Source: Artocarpus heterophyllus (Eukaryota; Streptophyta; Magnoliopsida; Rosales; Moraceae). Taken from it: 64,000 bases of DNA. A model generated the notes under the pieces. The model made no database searches and was not told the DNA's origin. It saw only the letters and a program-made list of their open reading frames with translations. The translations under genes and the position numbers were made by a program. Location of the stretch: assembly GCA_025403435.1 (NCBI GenBank), contig CM046350.1, positions 3,502,070 to 3,566,069 of the forward strand. Reading direction: 5' to 3'. Below are positions 9,461 to 22,338 of the stretch, piece by piece. Position 1 is the first letter of the stretch; every line of letters begins with the position of its first letter.

Positions 9461-11824
9461 TGTGACACCCGTTATTCTCCTAACGGGTATTGAGGTAATT
9501 AAATTAATTTTTAATGTATAAAAAAAAAAATTGCTTCATTTAAATTTATTTTATAATATTTATTTTTATCTATTTTTAAATTTTCTAAAATTCTCCTATA
9601 TTTATTTAGTATGATTACTAAAAAGCCTTAGAACTTCTAATAAATCTCAGAAATGTCATATTGGCATTATGTGTGTTAAAGTCTTTAGATGAGACATAAG
9701 GATATCTTTTCCAACTACTCTTGACCCTCATTTTCTTTATTTCCTCCGTGACATGCTTTAACATGTCTCCTCTATAATTGTTTCTATCACTTCTTTTCAA
9801 AGACTTCATCTTTTCTTCCTTTCTCTTCCACGGTTCCCACACTCTTCTTCTCATCTCTTTGCTGAAGCAAAATACTTAGAGAACTTCTTCAAGGCAGCCA
9901 TAAAAATCAGCTACCATCACCTCCATTTGAGCAAGAATTTCAGTCATACCGAAGTAAAGGAACCTGTTTTGAAGCCATTTCAAGCTTCCAACTAACCATA
10001 ATCCGAGGTTAGAATCTTATGAACAAATTTAGTCTTTCATTTATAAATTTTCTTTTATACTAAAGGATTATTCAAATTTACGTTCTTAAACCTAAGTATA
10101 TGTTTGTTGCTATTTTGGAGCATATGTATGAAGTCTAAGTGTATATGCCCTAGACAGAAAATTTATATTGTTAAACTTTGTAATACCCCTATGGGCAGTG
10201 GTTATTTCTTGAAATTCTAAGATTAAATTAAAATGAATTTTATGAATTGGTTTCCATATTTGAAAAGTAGCATCCTAGGCTTTCTAACGAGCTATCATAA
10301 ACCTAAATCGGAGTTGTATTTTATTTTCTAAGAATTATTCAATTTTTGTATTGGAAACTAGTAAATCTGCCAGTTTGTTATGGTATACCAGCTGCTAACC
10401 TGAACCAAGAACCCATCTTTGCTCACCACCTAATTCTTTAATGTCTTGCAACCTTTCCAATATTATCCTAAGTGATTGATGAATCTTATTAGGGACTAAA
10501 ACATATAGATTACTTGTTCACATTTTATATTGTGTTAAGACAAAAATTGTTTACTGTGGTATTCAAAAGAGATTTATATAAAAGCTTTAATGGCATACTA
10601 GTAAGATAGGTTTACACATGATTTATTTATGAATGTAGTTGTATGTTGTGCTTTAGTTTTAATTGTCCTTATGCACGCCTTAGGATCAAGGGAGTATGGA
10701 GCTAACGTTAATTGATTCCAGGATTAAGAGACTGTTGATAAGCTTAAAAGGTAGGGATTCTATTACTCATCTTTTGTGAGGTTTTTATAGAATTAAAATT
10801 GATTGTTTTGCCGCAATATATATATATATCTATGTTGAACTGATATTATATGATTATCACATATGAAACTATGACATGGACTCGTCTTGTATTGTACGGC
10901 GAGGAACATAATGAATTGACACATGTTATAAATTGAGAAGCATGGTTAGGAAAACTAACTCTATTGATAATGATTCAATATAGAGAAATTGTGAGACATG
11001 AAGAGGGCGACGGTTACGTCCTTGGGCATGAATACCCTAAAAGGTAAAATAGGGGGAAGGCGATGACGCTTCCTTGGGTTGAAAGTCCCAGAACACACTG
11101 TACAGGAATCGATTTGGTGAGGACTCGGGGCTTGATGTCCCCTCACCGGAACACCCTTGGAATGTTTATAGGGTGATCAAGTGCGCCCATTTGGGTCTCG
11201 ATGAGTTGAGTGATACTCAATTTAACATGGATACCTAAGAACAATGATGATTGGTAATATTTGTATAAATGTGTAATTATGACACTTGGTAATGATTAAC
11301 TACGGTATCCATAAGATGTGATCATAATAAACCTCATAATTTGTAATATGATGTGACTTACTGACCATGCAGATTTTAATGTGGTAATGATAAAAACCTA
11401 AAGGTGAGTAATGGCTTTCTCTACTGAGCATAGTGTTGCTCATTCCCTTATGTTTATATCTTTTCAGGACTCACTAAGTGTGAGGTGGCTACGAGAAATA
11501 TAGTTGAGGAAGTGATGTAACTATATTACATTGGGACTGCTTCAATCGTTGAGAATGTTCTTCATGATAATGTAAGCATCAATTGTTACTTTCTGTGACT
11601 GTATTACAATGTGTTGAGGGTTAAAATGATGATGACAACAGTTTATATTATTAAATTTAAGGTGCTACATTAAACTGTGGTTTATTTATCGTTTATATTT
11701 TTATTTTTGAGTTGAGAGTTTTCATTTAAGTCCCGGGCAAATTTTATTTTTAAGGTTTTACTTTTATTATTTATTTTTATTTTATCTCATTAAAAACTGT
11801 TAACCCCCATATAGGGGCGTTACA
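9461..11824 (+). repeat. 3' LTR of the LOG-carrying element
   Basis: 2364 bp, the partner of 2872-5232. The right target duplication GTTGT follows at 11825-11829. Confidence 0.95.
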
Positions 11825-11829
11825 GTTGT

Positions 11830-13320
11830 AATTCGAACAGCAAGGGAAAATATTTCATTAAAGTTAATGCCTTCTTTCTGAGCATATCCTTTCACCACCA
11901 ATCTTGCACGATACTGCTCCACTAGATCACTTCCATCTCACTTAATCCTACAGACTCATTTATTGCTAATGGCTTTTCTTCCATGTGGTAGTGAAACAAG
12001 CTTAGTTGAGGGCTATTTACAGCCTCATGGAAAGTTGATGGCGCTCCATCCTTTGTTAGTAAATAGTATGCAACATTGCTCTCCATAATGTATTATGAGT
12101 GCCAAGTTGGTTCTCTCCTTTCCCAAGTTGACCATTAGACTTCTGGAACTATAGACTTAGCTTGTTCTTCTTTGTCATGCTTTGGTGTTGCTTTAGAAGA
12201 AACTGGAACATCTTGTTTTTGTTTGTTTTCTACGTGAATTATAGTAGTCTCTAGTTTCTCTTTTGGAGTACTATCATCTTCTTTTTCTCGTAGCTTATCT
12301 TCTACAAATATTACATCTCTGCTGATTATCACCTTGTGGCCAGTAGGATTTCACAAGCGGTATCCCTTGATTCCATCTACATATCCCAAGAAAATATATT
12401 TCTTGGATTTTGGATCTAGCTTTTATGTTTTTTGGGAATTGTACATCACACATGTAAAACATCCATATATAAAGGATGAATAATTAACGTGTCCATATTT
12501 TCATAGGTGTCTTCGGCTCAATTGCTGTTGATGGTGATTGATTTATCACATAATAGGCGATTTTGATAGCTTTTGCCTAGAATGACTTAGCTAACCCTGC
12601 AGTTCTCAACATTGTTTTTGTCCTTTCCAATAATGTTCTATTCATATGCTCTATTACTCCATTTTGTTGAGGAGTGTATGCAACTATAAACTGTCTTTTT
12701 ATACCTTTTTCTTGACAAAACTTGTCAAACTCATCATTAGTGTATTCCTTTCCATTATTTGACCTTAGGCACTTAATCCTTTTCCCTGATTCAAGTTCCA
12801 CTCACACTTTGAAGACCTAGAAAGCTAGAAACACATCTACCATTCTTTTGATTGGATACACCCAATGAAAGACACAAAGTATCTTGCACCTCCTAGGGAT
12901 AAAACTGATGCTTACCAAACATCATAATAAATTAGTTCTAAGATGGCTTTACTTCGAGTAGTTAAACTGTTGAATTTCAATCTGTGCTGCTTACTAGTAA
13001 CATAATGCTCACAAAAGGGTCATAATACCTTTTTGAGCCGTGGAAAAAGCTTTTGTTTGGAGAGGATCTTCAAACCTCGTTCTAACATGTGGCCAAGATT
13101 GCGGTGCCACATCATCGTTAATTCTTCTTCTGAACTAGCCGATGCTATATATGTTTCTCCCTCTTATAGTGTCTCCATTTTAAGCATATATAGATTCGTA
13201 ACTATCTTTTCCGCTTTTATTGCCACAAGAGCGCCTTTAGCTATCTTTATGATCCTGTCTTAAACATGGTTTTTGCACCAACTGTCATCTAATTGTCCTA
13301 AAGATAGTAGATTTTTCTTT
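11830..13320 (-). pseudogene. Copia integrase remnant
   Basis: Continuation of the outer Copia on the other side of the insertion. 12801-12577 (minus) reads RIKCLRSNNGKEYTNDEF and YTPQQNGVIEHMNRTL, the second half of the integrase core. The normal catalytic Asp of the RS-D-NGGEY motif is Asn here. 12332-12135 covers the acidic, Lys-rich linker after integrase. Several stops and frameshifts separate the pieces. Confidence 0.8.
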
Positions 13321-13489
13321 AGGCCCTTCACATGTCTACCTCTTGAATAGTATGAATAGTACCATCATGCATTTTTAGCTTGACGGTACAGTTACCAGCA
13401 ATCTCCAAAGCATGATCGTCACCCGTAAATACAAATCCTCTTAAGATTGGTTTATATTGATGAAACCATTCTCTTTGAGAGATCAAGTG

Positions 13490-14319
13490 CTATGTAGCTC
13501 TTGAGTCCATAAGCCAGACGTCAGCAAAATGAGATTTGTCCTTTGTTGTTGCCTTTCTGTACAAAATTTCACCATTGTCTGAGGTACTTGCAACATAACT
13601 TTGAGGGTTTGTTGCATTCTTATCTACATTCTTCTTGTAGTTCCCATACTCTTTCTTGATGTGCCCTTTCTTGCCACAATGGTGGCATTTAACATTTTTC
13701 TTACTTCTTGACTTGAATCTACCATGGTTTTGGCTGCCATTAAGGCCACATTCCATTGGTCTACCTTTTATGATCTGTAATACCTCCGCTTGTTACAAAA
13801 TTGCGAACATGTCTTCCTTACTCTTGTGCCTATGCTTTTCTTCCAAAACAATAGCTGCAACATCCTCAAAGACTAGATAGTCAGTGAGAATATTATTAGT
13901 CAAGTCGATGATGAGTTGATCATACGAATCTGGTAGACTTTGAAGTAGAAGCTCTGCACACTCATTTACATGTATTTTATAACCCAACTTTGAGAGTTTA
14001 GAAAATAGAGTATTCATGGTGTTGATGTGATTCGTTGTTGAAGCCGATTCTGATATGTGAAAAGTGTAGAGTCTTCTCTTTAAAAGACTTTATTGTATAG
14101 TGATTTGGCGTCGTCCAATTTTGTTAGAGCATCCCAAATATCCTTTGCAGTCTTCTTCTCCTCTACGCTTGACAAGACTTCATCACCTAGACCTAGGTGA
14201 AGATTAGCGATAACATTGTCGTTCGTTTTCTTCCATTTGCTATTGTCAGTAATCTCCGTTGGTCTTTCTCCGATTGCCTCCAAACAATATTCTTTTGTTA
14301 AGATTGCCTTCATCTTCAT
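13490..14319 (-). pseudogene. Copia gag, zinc knuckle and protease remnant
   Basis: Minus-strand pieces in three ORFs. 14319-14080 is the Gag N-terminus, with the KKTAKDIWDALTKL-type segment. 14017-13793 is the UBN2-type Gag core (LLLQSLPDSYDQLIIDL). 13756-13490 has a zinc-knuckle region CHHCGKKGHIKKEYG with the last Cys changed to Tyr, then the protease start WLMDSRAT, where the DSG active site has become DSR. The order is normal for Copia; the element is inactive. Confidence 0.8.
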
Positions 14320-14440
14320 TTTCCATAACTAAAAATTATTCCCGTTAAACTTCTCTATTTCGAACTTTGCTACCATTGTTGAATGTGCTTCTTTTTCACT
14401 AATTGGATCTAACTGTTAAATGAAAATCGGTATTAAATTT

Positions 14441-14454
14441 GAGCTCTGATACCA
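14441..14454 (-). other. Copia primer binding site
   Basis: On the minus strand TGGTATCAGAGCTC, next to the 5' LTR; initiator tRNA-Met type. Confidence 0.85.
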
Positions 14455-14455
14455 C

Positions 14456-14936
14456 TGTTAAGAAATTGGGGTATGAAGCACAAAGATGCAACAGAAGTAG
14501 AAATGAGAAAACCGAGAATAAATAGAAAAAGCAAACTGTAGAAAGATTTTATTATTGCAAGAAGGAATTACAACTACTTTGCTAAGTAAGGAAAGCACAA
14601 TATCAACAACTTTTCTCTTACAACAAGAAAAACACACTCTCTTTAACCAAAAAAAAAAACGTCACTTTTTCCTTCCTAAAGCCTTTCTCTTTGTTTCTGC
14701 ACTCAAAACGGGATGCATTGACCAAATATCATGACACCTGTTTATAGATGCAATCAGGCGGTGTAGTGTGATCACAACAATTTACGGCTGCCCATTTATT
14801 ATAAACCGACTATTCAAGCTGTAAAAGAACCAGCTTCTATCTTTGACTTTTCAGACCTTATCCACTAAGGAAAAGCCTCCAATATATGGCTGTAAATAAA
14901 GGCTCAATGACTAAGTGAAATGTTGAATTAACCGCC
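14456..14936 (-). repeat. truncated Copia 5' LTR (outer element)
   Basis: Matches 945-1440 with many substitutions and small indels. Similarity ends abruptly at 14936, so the outer end of the LTR has been lost. Confidence 0.8.
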
Positions 14937-15590
14937 TTCTCGTTCCACCCGGACATTAATCGTGTACCTCGAGGACATGTTACATGTCCTTTCAAAAGAT
15001 TGTCACGTGTTCTTTCAAAAGATGTTCGCGTGTTCTTTTAGTATATTTTTTATGTTCTTCAAAGATATATAGTATGTCCGATTAGAATATGTTTGTGTGT
15101 TTTTTTAGGTATTTTTCATGTCTCTTGAGAAGACGTTACATATCTCACATGGATATGTCTGTGTATCTTTCGGGGACATTTTCCTATGATTCTTGGGATA
15201 CTTTCGAGTTTCCATTTGGGACTTTTTCTCTCCTTTCTTTCTCCCTTTCTCTATCTTCTCTCCGCCACTGGCTCATCTTCGATGGCCGAAAAAACGAAAA
15301 ACCAGAGAAAAAAAAAGAAAAGAAAATCATAACAACAACATCTGAAAAACAAAACTAACTAACAACAACAATTATTTAACTAAACCTACAAATACCGCCA
15401 AACCTTTTAATACACAATAAATATAAATGTACAAGCCAATAACAAAATATAATTACGCCAAAAAGCATGTTTATCACAGAGCATAGAATCAAAAGAATTC
15501 AAACAAAAATCCTGAGTCTTACATGAAGTATAATTATTCAGCTTTCTCTAAGATTCTTAGTAATCGAACAAAAGAAAAGATCAAGTGAGA

Positions 15591-15624
<34 letters not shown>

Positions 15625-16160
15625 GTGTATTTATACACAAGGAGAGAGCTGTGAGAGATTGACTTGTTGTGGATACGAAATCTCGAATTGTCAAAAGAGG
15701 AGGTGAAGACGATCAACAGATGAGACGACAGGGATGATCAAAACGACAACCAACAGAGAAGAAGACGACGGTCAGAGATTGGAACAGATGGGAGGTTCTG
15801 TAAGACATATTTATTGAAGCTACTTCTGGATTCGTGCGATCCAAACACGTTCATCTCTGTCTCAATGTTGGTCTTAATGACTCTGATCGACGCTGATTCG
15901 ATGCTCTTCTTCAGCATCAAAGGCAGGCCGTCGATAGCTTCAAGCGCCAGAGTCCATGTCTCCGGTCGAGATCTCCCGATCGGATCTTATGCCGACGCCA
16001 TGGCCGCTATTTTTGTCATCGACAATCTTTCCCCGAATTGAAGCTCATGGAGGCGTTCAATTTGGCCAATGGTGGAGAAATGATGAGGGGAGGCGCGGAG
16101 GCATCGATGGTCATTGAAGAAGAAGGAGAGAGAGAAAGAGAAACAGATGAGGTAAATGAA
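14937..16160. other. unassigned region with short degenerate repeats and a GC-richer patch
   Basis: 14960-15060 contains degenerate repeats around GTGTTCTTTCAAAAGAT. 15591-15625 has AT and GTAT microsatellites. 15740-16140 is richer in GC and looks like a gene-derived fragment. On the minus strand an open frame at 15920-15738 continues upstream to an in-frame TAA near the start of the patch, but I recognise no family. It may be captured sequence belonging to the CACTA-like mosaic at 16165. Confidence 0.35.
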
Positions 16161-16164
16161 CTAT

Positions 16165-17914
16165 ACTACTACGAAAGAGGCATTAAATGATGCTTATTTG
16201 AAGACTGTTAATGAAAAAAGGGTCGTGGTAAGTATTTTATAAATGCAGGACAGAGAAAAAAATACAAAAATTGTCGTTGTATGTTGGGGGTATGACAACG
16301 GTTATTTTACACTATGGGTTTCAAAAAATTATCATGGTAGATTATCACTTTATACGTTAGTTTTTATAAAAAAAATTATCGTGTAAAGTTGTCTTAATAA
16401 AAGTATTGACCTAACATACTTTACATGATGGTTTTTTTTTAAAAAAATCATAATATATCTCTACTTAACATAATCCTATATACAAAAACAGATTAAAAAA
16501 ACATAAAATCATAGCTGAAGCAAAAACTATTAATACTTTTTGAAAAGAATAATAATCAATACTATTATTACTTAAATTAGAAATAATAATAATAAATTTT
16601 TATTGTTATTACCATTTCTAATATTAATATTTTTTTATTAAATATGTTAATAATATATTTGTTAGTAATAATATATTATTTATTAAAACAATCTACTACA
16701 ACAGTTTCTGTAAGAAACCGTAGTTTGAGTAAAACATGACGTTTTGATCATGTATAGGATAAAGTTTTTTAAAAGCTGTCATGAAAAGTTTGGACATTTT
16801 ACATCAAAATCTGCCCAGTCCTTCGCGCTTGCCATTTGAATCTCTGTCTCAACTCTCTCTAAACTCTATTACCATTTCATGACCACCCAAAATCCTTGGC
16901 ATTTCATGACTCTCTCTCTCGACCTAGGACTTCCGCTGCTTGCAATTTAATCTTCTTGGACATGTAAGGAGTTTGAAGGGGATAATGACGAAGAAAATAA
17001 AGAACGTATGCAATTTAATCTTCTTGGACATGGATCACACAAAGATTCTAGAGAAGTGATTTGATCCTCTCAGACAGAAAGCATGCAAAGAATTTTTGGT
17101 TTGATCCTCATGAACAAGGAACATGCAAAGATTTTAGAGAAGTGATTTCTTCGTAAGTATAATTTCTTGATTAATTAAAATAATGATTCAAAAACTATTC
17201 TATACTGACTTTATTTCTTTAATTCCTTTACATTTTGACATTTGATAGGGCACTCAATCAATGAAATCTTCAAATGGTCGGAAAAGGTATAAAATCAAAT
17301 CCTAAAGGTGTAACCATTTTTAAGAGTATGAATTGTCTGAAACAATTTGGCAACATTGAATGTGGCTTCTTCATTTTGTGCTACATGTAGGACAAAATCT
17401 ATAGTGGTGGGGGAATAGATTTGATGATGCAAAAGATCATTATATGAACGATGATATAGAAACAGTAGATTAGAATGGGTCACTTACTTAAACAATTTTG
17501 TTACATATGTGTAATGACTTATGTGATTATAATGCAGTTTCAGTGTTTTGATTTCATTTTATGGGCCTTGAATGGAGATCACAGGGATTGGTTAATTTTT
17601 TAAAATAAACATTTTAAACTAAAGAAACATACCACGACAATTTCTCAAAAAAATTGTCATAGTAGATGAAGAATTCACGACGGTTTTTTTATAAAACCAT
17701 TGTGGTAAATAAGCTTTACATGATAGTTTTTTAGAAAAACTAGAGTGTAAAGCTCCCGCCATACGCCTCAACCCATAAAGACCCAATTTACCATGTCAGT
17801 TAAAAACTGTCATGGAATCTCTTGAGTTACTACAACTTGGGATTACATAATGGTTTTATAACCGTCATGGTAACTTTTGCATGATGGATAAAAACTACGG
17901 TTCATTTGTGACAA
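16165..17914. mobile_element. CACTA-like element remnant with subterminal repeats
   Basis: The left part (16165-16440 and 16690-16800) and right part (17600-17914) carry repeated variants of a motif resembling TTTACA-x3-GGTTTTTT-x-AAAAACC-GTCATGG in both orientations, typical of CACTA (En/Spm) subterminal regions. The left edge CTACTACGAAAG and right edge TTCATTTGTGAC resemble decayed CACTA ends, but exact termini and the 3-bp target duplication cannot be fixed. The central part (16800-17580) is unlike the flanks and contains short internal duplications: GCAATTTAATCTTCTTGGACATG twice, and AGAGAAGTGATTT twice. No transposase is visible. Confidence 0.4.
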
Positions 17915-20014
17915 AAAGAAAAGACAATACATTGTATTAAGCTAACAACTTTCCCATGAATTAAGCAAGAGATAATGTATAATACAATTATTGAAGCCTT
18001 TAATTAAGTAATTGACCTATTTGTGGTCGCCTTTTTGAATAAATGGTCAAACTTTTAAAAATTAGAAAAATAACAAATTTTTTGAAAATGTAGGAAATGA
18101 CATTTTTTTTTACAATGTTACATCATTAATTGACACCAGTACATTATAGATTACATTAATATATCACTGATTAACTATAGTTAGTCATTGATAAATTGGC
18201 TTATTATAGGTCTACTAATAACTTATCGATGACAAATTAGTAAATTATTAAGTTAAATCAGTAAATCTCTAACTAATATTGATTATTCATTGATATACCC
18301 CAAGTCAGTGCATCATTAATGTAAAAAGGATAATTTCCTTAATTTTCAAAAACTTCAGTCAATTACTAAAAAAAACAGCTTAAAAAGGGCCATCTACGTA
18401 CCCTTAAATCCCAACAAAGGAAAAAAAATATTGAAACCCTTAAAATCAACTTACATGTAGAAGTCGTAGCATGACTTGTCCGGCTTCAACGATTTTCCAT
18501 CGCGTAGATCACTGTAGCCGTGCAAAATTCACATCAAATTTATACTCTTATGGAGAACTTCTACCATTATTCTTTTAACAAATTTCTTTTCGGATCACGT
18601 GAACACTACAGGCGCCATATCTATACCTTATACAGAAGAGAGAATAATTTTTATACTTCAACCTTCTTTGAGCCAATCCAATGGTTTAAAGCTTATTCTC
18701 TTTTTACTTAAATTTAATGGCTCAATTTTAATACGCATGCTTTTTCTGCATGCATTTTCTATTCTCTGAGACCCTCATGCATCAATTTGTTACTTTAGTG
18801 TTCTTTTTCTAATAAATTCCTTACTTCAACATATTTTCCAACCACCGTTACATATATATGTACATTACACACACACACACACACATATATATCTGTTTAT
18901 GTATACACAGTGACAGTTACACCGAACAACATATAAAGCTGATTGATCATTACTAAACATGATTATAATGAAACCATTTTTTTTAAATTAAACATTACCT
19001 ATATAGATGTTGAAATAATCTTAGCAAAAAAAAAAAAAAAAAAGAACCCTTTGCATAGATTAAAAACTTATTCAACCAACTGCTTGATTACCAATTTTTA
19101 ACTACTCAACTAATTACCACTTTATATCATGTATATCTTTGTTAATTTAAACCCCTTTTTTTTAATCATCCTCACATATAAATGTACATGACACACAGTA
19201 CTATAATTAATTTTTGCATTACTACTTTAAAAGAAATTATAATGATACCATCTTTTTCAAAATGAAAAAAAATTGTATATTAACTAATATATTCTAATAT
19301 ATACCTTAGCAAAAAAACCCTCTATAATATGCAAAATTTTTACCTCCATTAAAAGTTAATTGATTAACTAATGTTTAATCATCACTTTATAAATAATCAA
19401 AAAAATTACCACTTTAGAGTATGAATATTTTGACTTTCAATTATGAACGTTGTCATAGTTTAATTGCTTTCTTTGCCATCTTTTCGTATTCTTTTATTTT
19501 TATAAAGTGCTTTTATGTAAATGAGTTATGAGGTGATGTATTCTTCGCGAATTATAGACTTAGAAAGTTAAAGACAAACTGTATTTTAAATGAAAATTAT
19601 TATATACAATCAAAAAGAATAATAGTTCGGCTGGATTATCCCTCTATATCTTTTAGTATATTTTTTCTACCAACACACATAAATATATTTATTATTTTAT
19701 ATTTTAAATTTTATATTTTTTTTCTTGATATGAAGTAATTATTTGCTTAAAGATGTATATAAATTCAATGTTCAAATTTACTTTAGTTGTAGATTATATT
19801 AGTCTCTGTTTATATATTTTCATGAAAAAGGAAAGAAAACAATATTTTTTCTTGTATTAGTGTTCATTATAATACCTAATAATCCTGAGGAAAGAAAAAG
19901 TGTATGAAAATCTATTTTTGTCTAGGAAGAACATGCTTGAGGCACGTTCATCCTTAACTAGTAGATGAACATGTACGTTTGAATGAAGTGCGTGGATACG
20001 GAACAAAAACTTAC
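17915..20014. other. AT-rich gap without genes
   Basis: No recognised coding sequence. It contains homopolymer runs and an AC microsatellite near 18868-18885. Probably intron of the receptor kinase if the exons at 20015 and 142 belong together. Confidence 0.4.
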
Positions 20015-20074
20015 ACTATTATGTCTCCCAAAGTGTTTGGTATGGATCCCTCCAAATGATTGTTTGATAAATCC
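20015..20074 (-). CDS. LRR exon, shortened (60 bp)
   Basis: Minus-strand exon with acceptor at 20075-20080 (GTACAG) and donor GTAAGT at 20009-20014. It encodes DLSNNHLEGSIPNTLGDIIV. It keeps the reading frame but is 12 bp shorter than the standard 72-bp LRR exon, so the last part of the repeat is lost or altered. Confidence 0.7.
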
Positions 20075-20130
20075 CTGTACGTGAAAATGCAAGTAAAAAA
20101 TACTTTGTAAATACGTATGAATTTGCAGGA

Positions 20131-20480
20131 AAAATACTTAAAACATCTCATGTGTTTTATCTAGATATTACTTTTATCATTTAATTATGTAAATACCCAA
20201 CAAACTCTGTGTGTCTATAAAATCAAACTCAAAATACGCCAAGGCAATTGATCTTTTTTTTTTTTTGAAATACCAAGATTATCTTTCTCAATCTTCACTA
20301 AATATAATTTAAAAGATTACTAAACCAAAATATTAAATAAATCTCAATTTAAAAAATTGAAACTCTTGAACTAATAGAATTATTTGTTTGATCAAAATAT
20401 ATATTTTAGCATTTAAATTTTTTACGTACTTTTTTAGTTAGTTCATATCTAAAACAGTATTTTATATAAATTGGGAAGAG
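20131..20480. repeat. partial copy of the MITE at 53121-53778
   Basis: Starts GGAAAAATACTTAAAACATC like the other copy and later shares the stretch around CTTCACTAAATATAATTTAAAAGATTACTAAA. The right end is not recognisable. It lies in the intron 5' of the exon at 20015 (minus orientation). Confidence 0.55.
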
Positions 20481-21519
20481 TACTCATAATGTTTTTAAAA
20501 ATTTAATTTGTTTAAGGACGTCTTTTGAGTTTGAATTTATAAATACAGGATCGTGTTTTGTGTTTTGGGTACTTTCCGTTTCTACAATATATAATATTTA
20601 TTCTGCTTTGCTGAAAAACATGCATCAACCCGTGTGTGTGTGTGTGTACACACGCTGGAGTGTGGTGAAACATACAGAAGAAAGTTTTAACGTACAAGTT
20701 GAAAGTGGGACAGGAATCGGAGCTTGATCGGCACCCACGACGATATCGTACTGAGCAAGGTCTATTCATCTTTGATCTCGGTCCAATACCCGCTAATCCG
20801 CGATCAGAGCGTGGTATTTCGCTGCCCTTTTTACTGTTGCGCAGAATACTTTAACGTTGGTCAAGGCAATGAGCGTTTCTTCTAGTCAATTACATAGTCT
20901 CAAATGTACAAAAAGATCTTTTTAAAAACGTACAAAATGATGAAACAAAATAATTTGACCAAAAGAAACACAAACTGGGGAGCGCTAAATTATAAAGTAC
21001 ATCGCAAATAGGTGATTGATTAAGGTACTTTTTTTTAAATAAAAAAGAGCAAGTACAATTAAAAAAGGGGGTTTTCTTATATAGTTTTTATTAGATCTTT
21101 TTTTTAAAATTTTTATAAATTGCATTTTGAGGTTATAAAAATTCTTACATTTTAAATTGCATCAAATTTATATGTTTACATTTTAAAATCATTACTTAAA
21201 ATCTTCACCTTTTTTTGGTCAAAAACACTTAGACGTCCTTCACATTTTTTATTTTTTATTCCTTTTTTGTGTTTTTTTTCCTCAGAATTAATCATTGACC
21301 CAAAAAAATGATAAGAATTGAGCATAAATTCAAAATCTAAAAATACAAGGTATAGTTTTTTTGATAGCTCAAAGTGCAAGGCATAAAATTGAAAAAAGAA
21401 ATATTTTATTCAGTGACTAATATTGAAAAGTTTTCCGGTTTTTCATTTTTTTTGTTGTTGTTTATTTATTGAACTAACATTAAAAAGTTTCTTTGAAAGA
21501 AGACGCTCCGAACACTTAC

Positions 21520-21588
21520 GGAACTTGAGCCTTCAAATACCCCAAGCTCTTCGGTATGGGTCCAGTCAATTGATTATTTGAAAGATCC
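21520..21588 (-). CDS. LRR exon (69 bp)
   Basis: Minus-strand exon with donor GTAAGT at 21514-21519 and acceptor TTCAG just above 21588. It encodes DLSNNQLTGPIPKSLGYLKA and is one codon shorter than the canonical 72-bp LRR exon, in frame. Confidence 0.8.
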
Positions 21589-21768
21589 CTGAATATATAC
21601 ACTCACATACAAATTAATAGTATGCATTACGTGCATTAACTCATCAACCTTATTAGAAAATGATAAAACCAACCCTTTCAAAAAAAAAACGATAAAACCA
21701 AACAGGGAATTAGGTTATCTCAATTAAAATTGCCCAAGCAATAGATTGATAAAACTGCATATACTCAC

Positions 21769-21840
21769 AGTGTGTTGAGCCGACTCATATTCCCCCAGAT
21801 ATCAGGAATGCTACCTTGAATTTCGTTGTAAGACAAATCG
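21769..21840 (-). CDS. LRR exon (72 bp)
   Basis: Minus-strand exon with donor GTGAGT at 21763-21768 and acceptor AACAG above 21840. It encodes DLSYNEIQGSIPDIWGNMSR, one standard LRR in phase 2. Confidence 0.85.
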
Positions 21841-22338
21841 CTGTTTAGGTGAAAACAACATCACTCATATATGTATTTTTATCCACATAAACAAGCTTCA
21901 CATTAAAGGCATACTGAATATAGTATCAGATTTAAATTATTAGGACTGGAGAATACTATTTTAGAGGTCCTTGAACTCCGAGCATAAAAACACTTTACTT
22001 CTGAACTTTCAGTTTTTGTCAATTTAATTAGTCTCAAACCATAAAATTGACAATGAGGTTCTTTACTTGGACAAAAATAATAATGTATTGCATAATAACT
22101 TGAAATTTATGGATTTAATTATATTACTGACAAAATTTCCGCTACTGTTTAATTAACCCGTTCAAAACTATAACATTTTGCACTTAATTATATAACTAGT
22201 TTTCAATTATTATGTAATAAGTTTCAAAAATCAATGTCAATCATTACAATGCTCATAATCTAAGGACTAACAACACCAACAAGCCTATTTTAATTAGAAC
22301 ACATCAAATTGTGGTCATGATATTGCAGGGGAATTTAC

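Larger units (their letters stand above)
2872..11824 (+). mobile_element. non-autonomous LTR retrotransposon carrying a LOG-like gene and a Cys-rich ORF
   Basis: Complete 8953-bp element: 5' LTR 2872-5232, PBS 5240-5251, internal region with two ORFs, polypurine tract 9447-9460, 3' LTR 9461-11824, flanked by a perfect GTTGT duplication. The 4.2-kb internal region has no detectable gag, protease, reverse transcriptase, RNase H or integrase, so its mobility must be supplied in trans. The sequence AATTTCGAGGACGAAATTTC just before the PPT closely resembles the corresponding end of chromodomain Ty3/gypsy elements, including the autonomous one at 35115-45829. This suggests derivation from a Tekay-type gypsy (inference). 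LTR near-identity shows recent insertion. It interrupts the older Copia. Confidence 0.93.
945..14936 (-). mobile_element. decayed Copia retrotransposon, split by a nested element
   Basis: Minus-strand Ty1/copia element in the order LTR, PBS, gag, protease, integrase, reverse transcriptase/RNase H, PPT, LTR. It is interrupted between integrase and reverse transcriptase by the young element at 2872-11824. Its two LTRs are clearly diverged and every domain carries stops or frameshifts, so it is old and inactive. The 5' LTR is truncated at 14936: similarity to the 3' copy stops at GAATTAACCGCC and about 82 bp are missing. No target duplication can be assigned. Confidence 0.85.

Noticed and set aside
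15738..16041. Possible gene in the GC-richer patch
   Set aside because: Frames on both strands are short, begin at TTG or are interrupted by a stop after a short ATG start, and match no family I know; kept only as an unassigned fragment.
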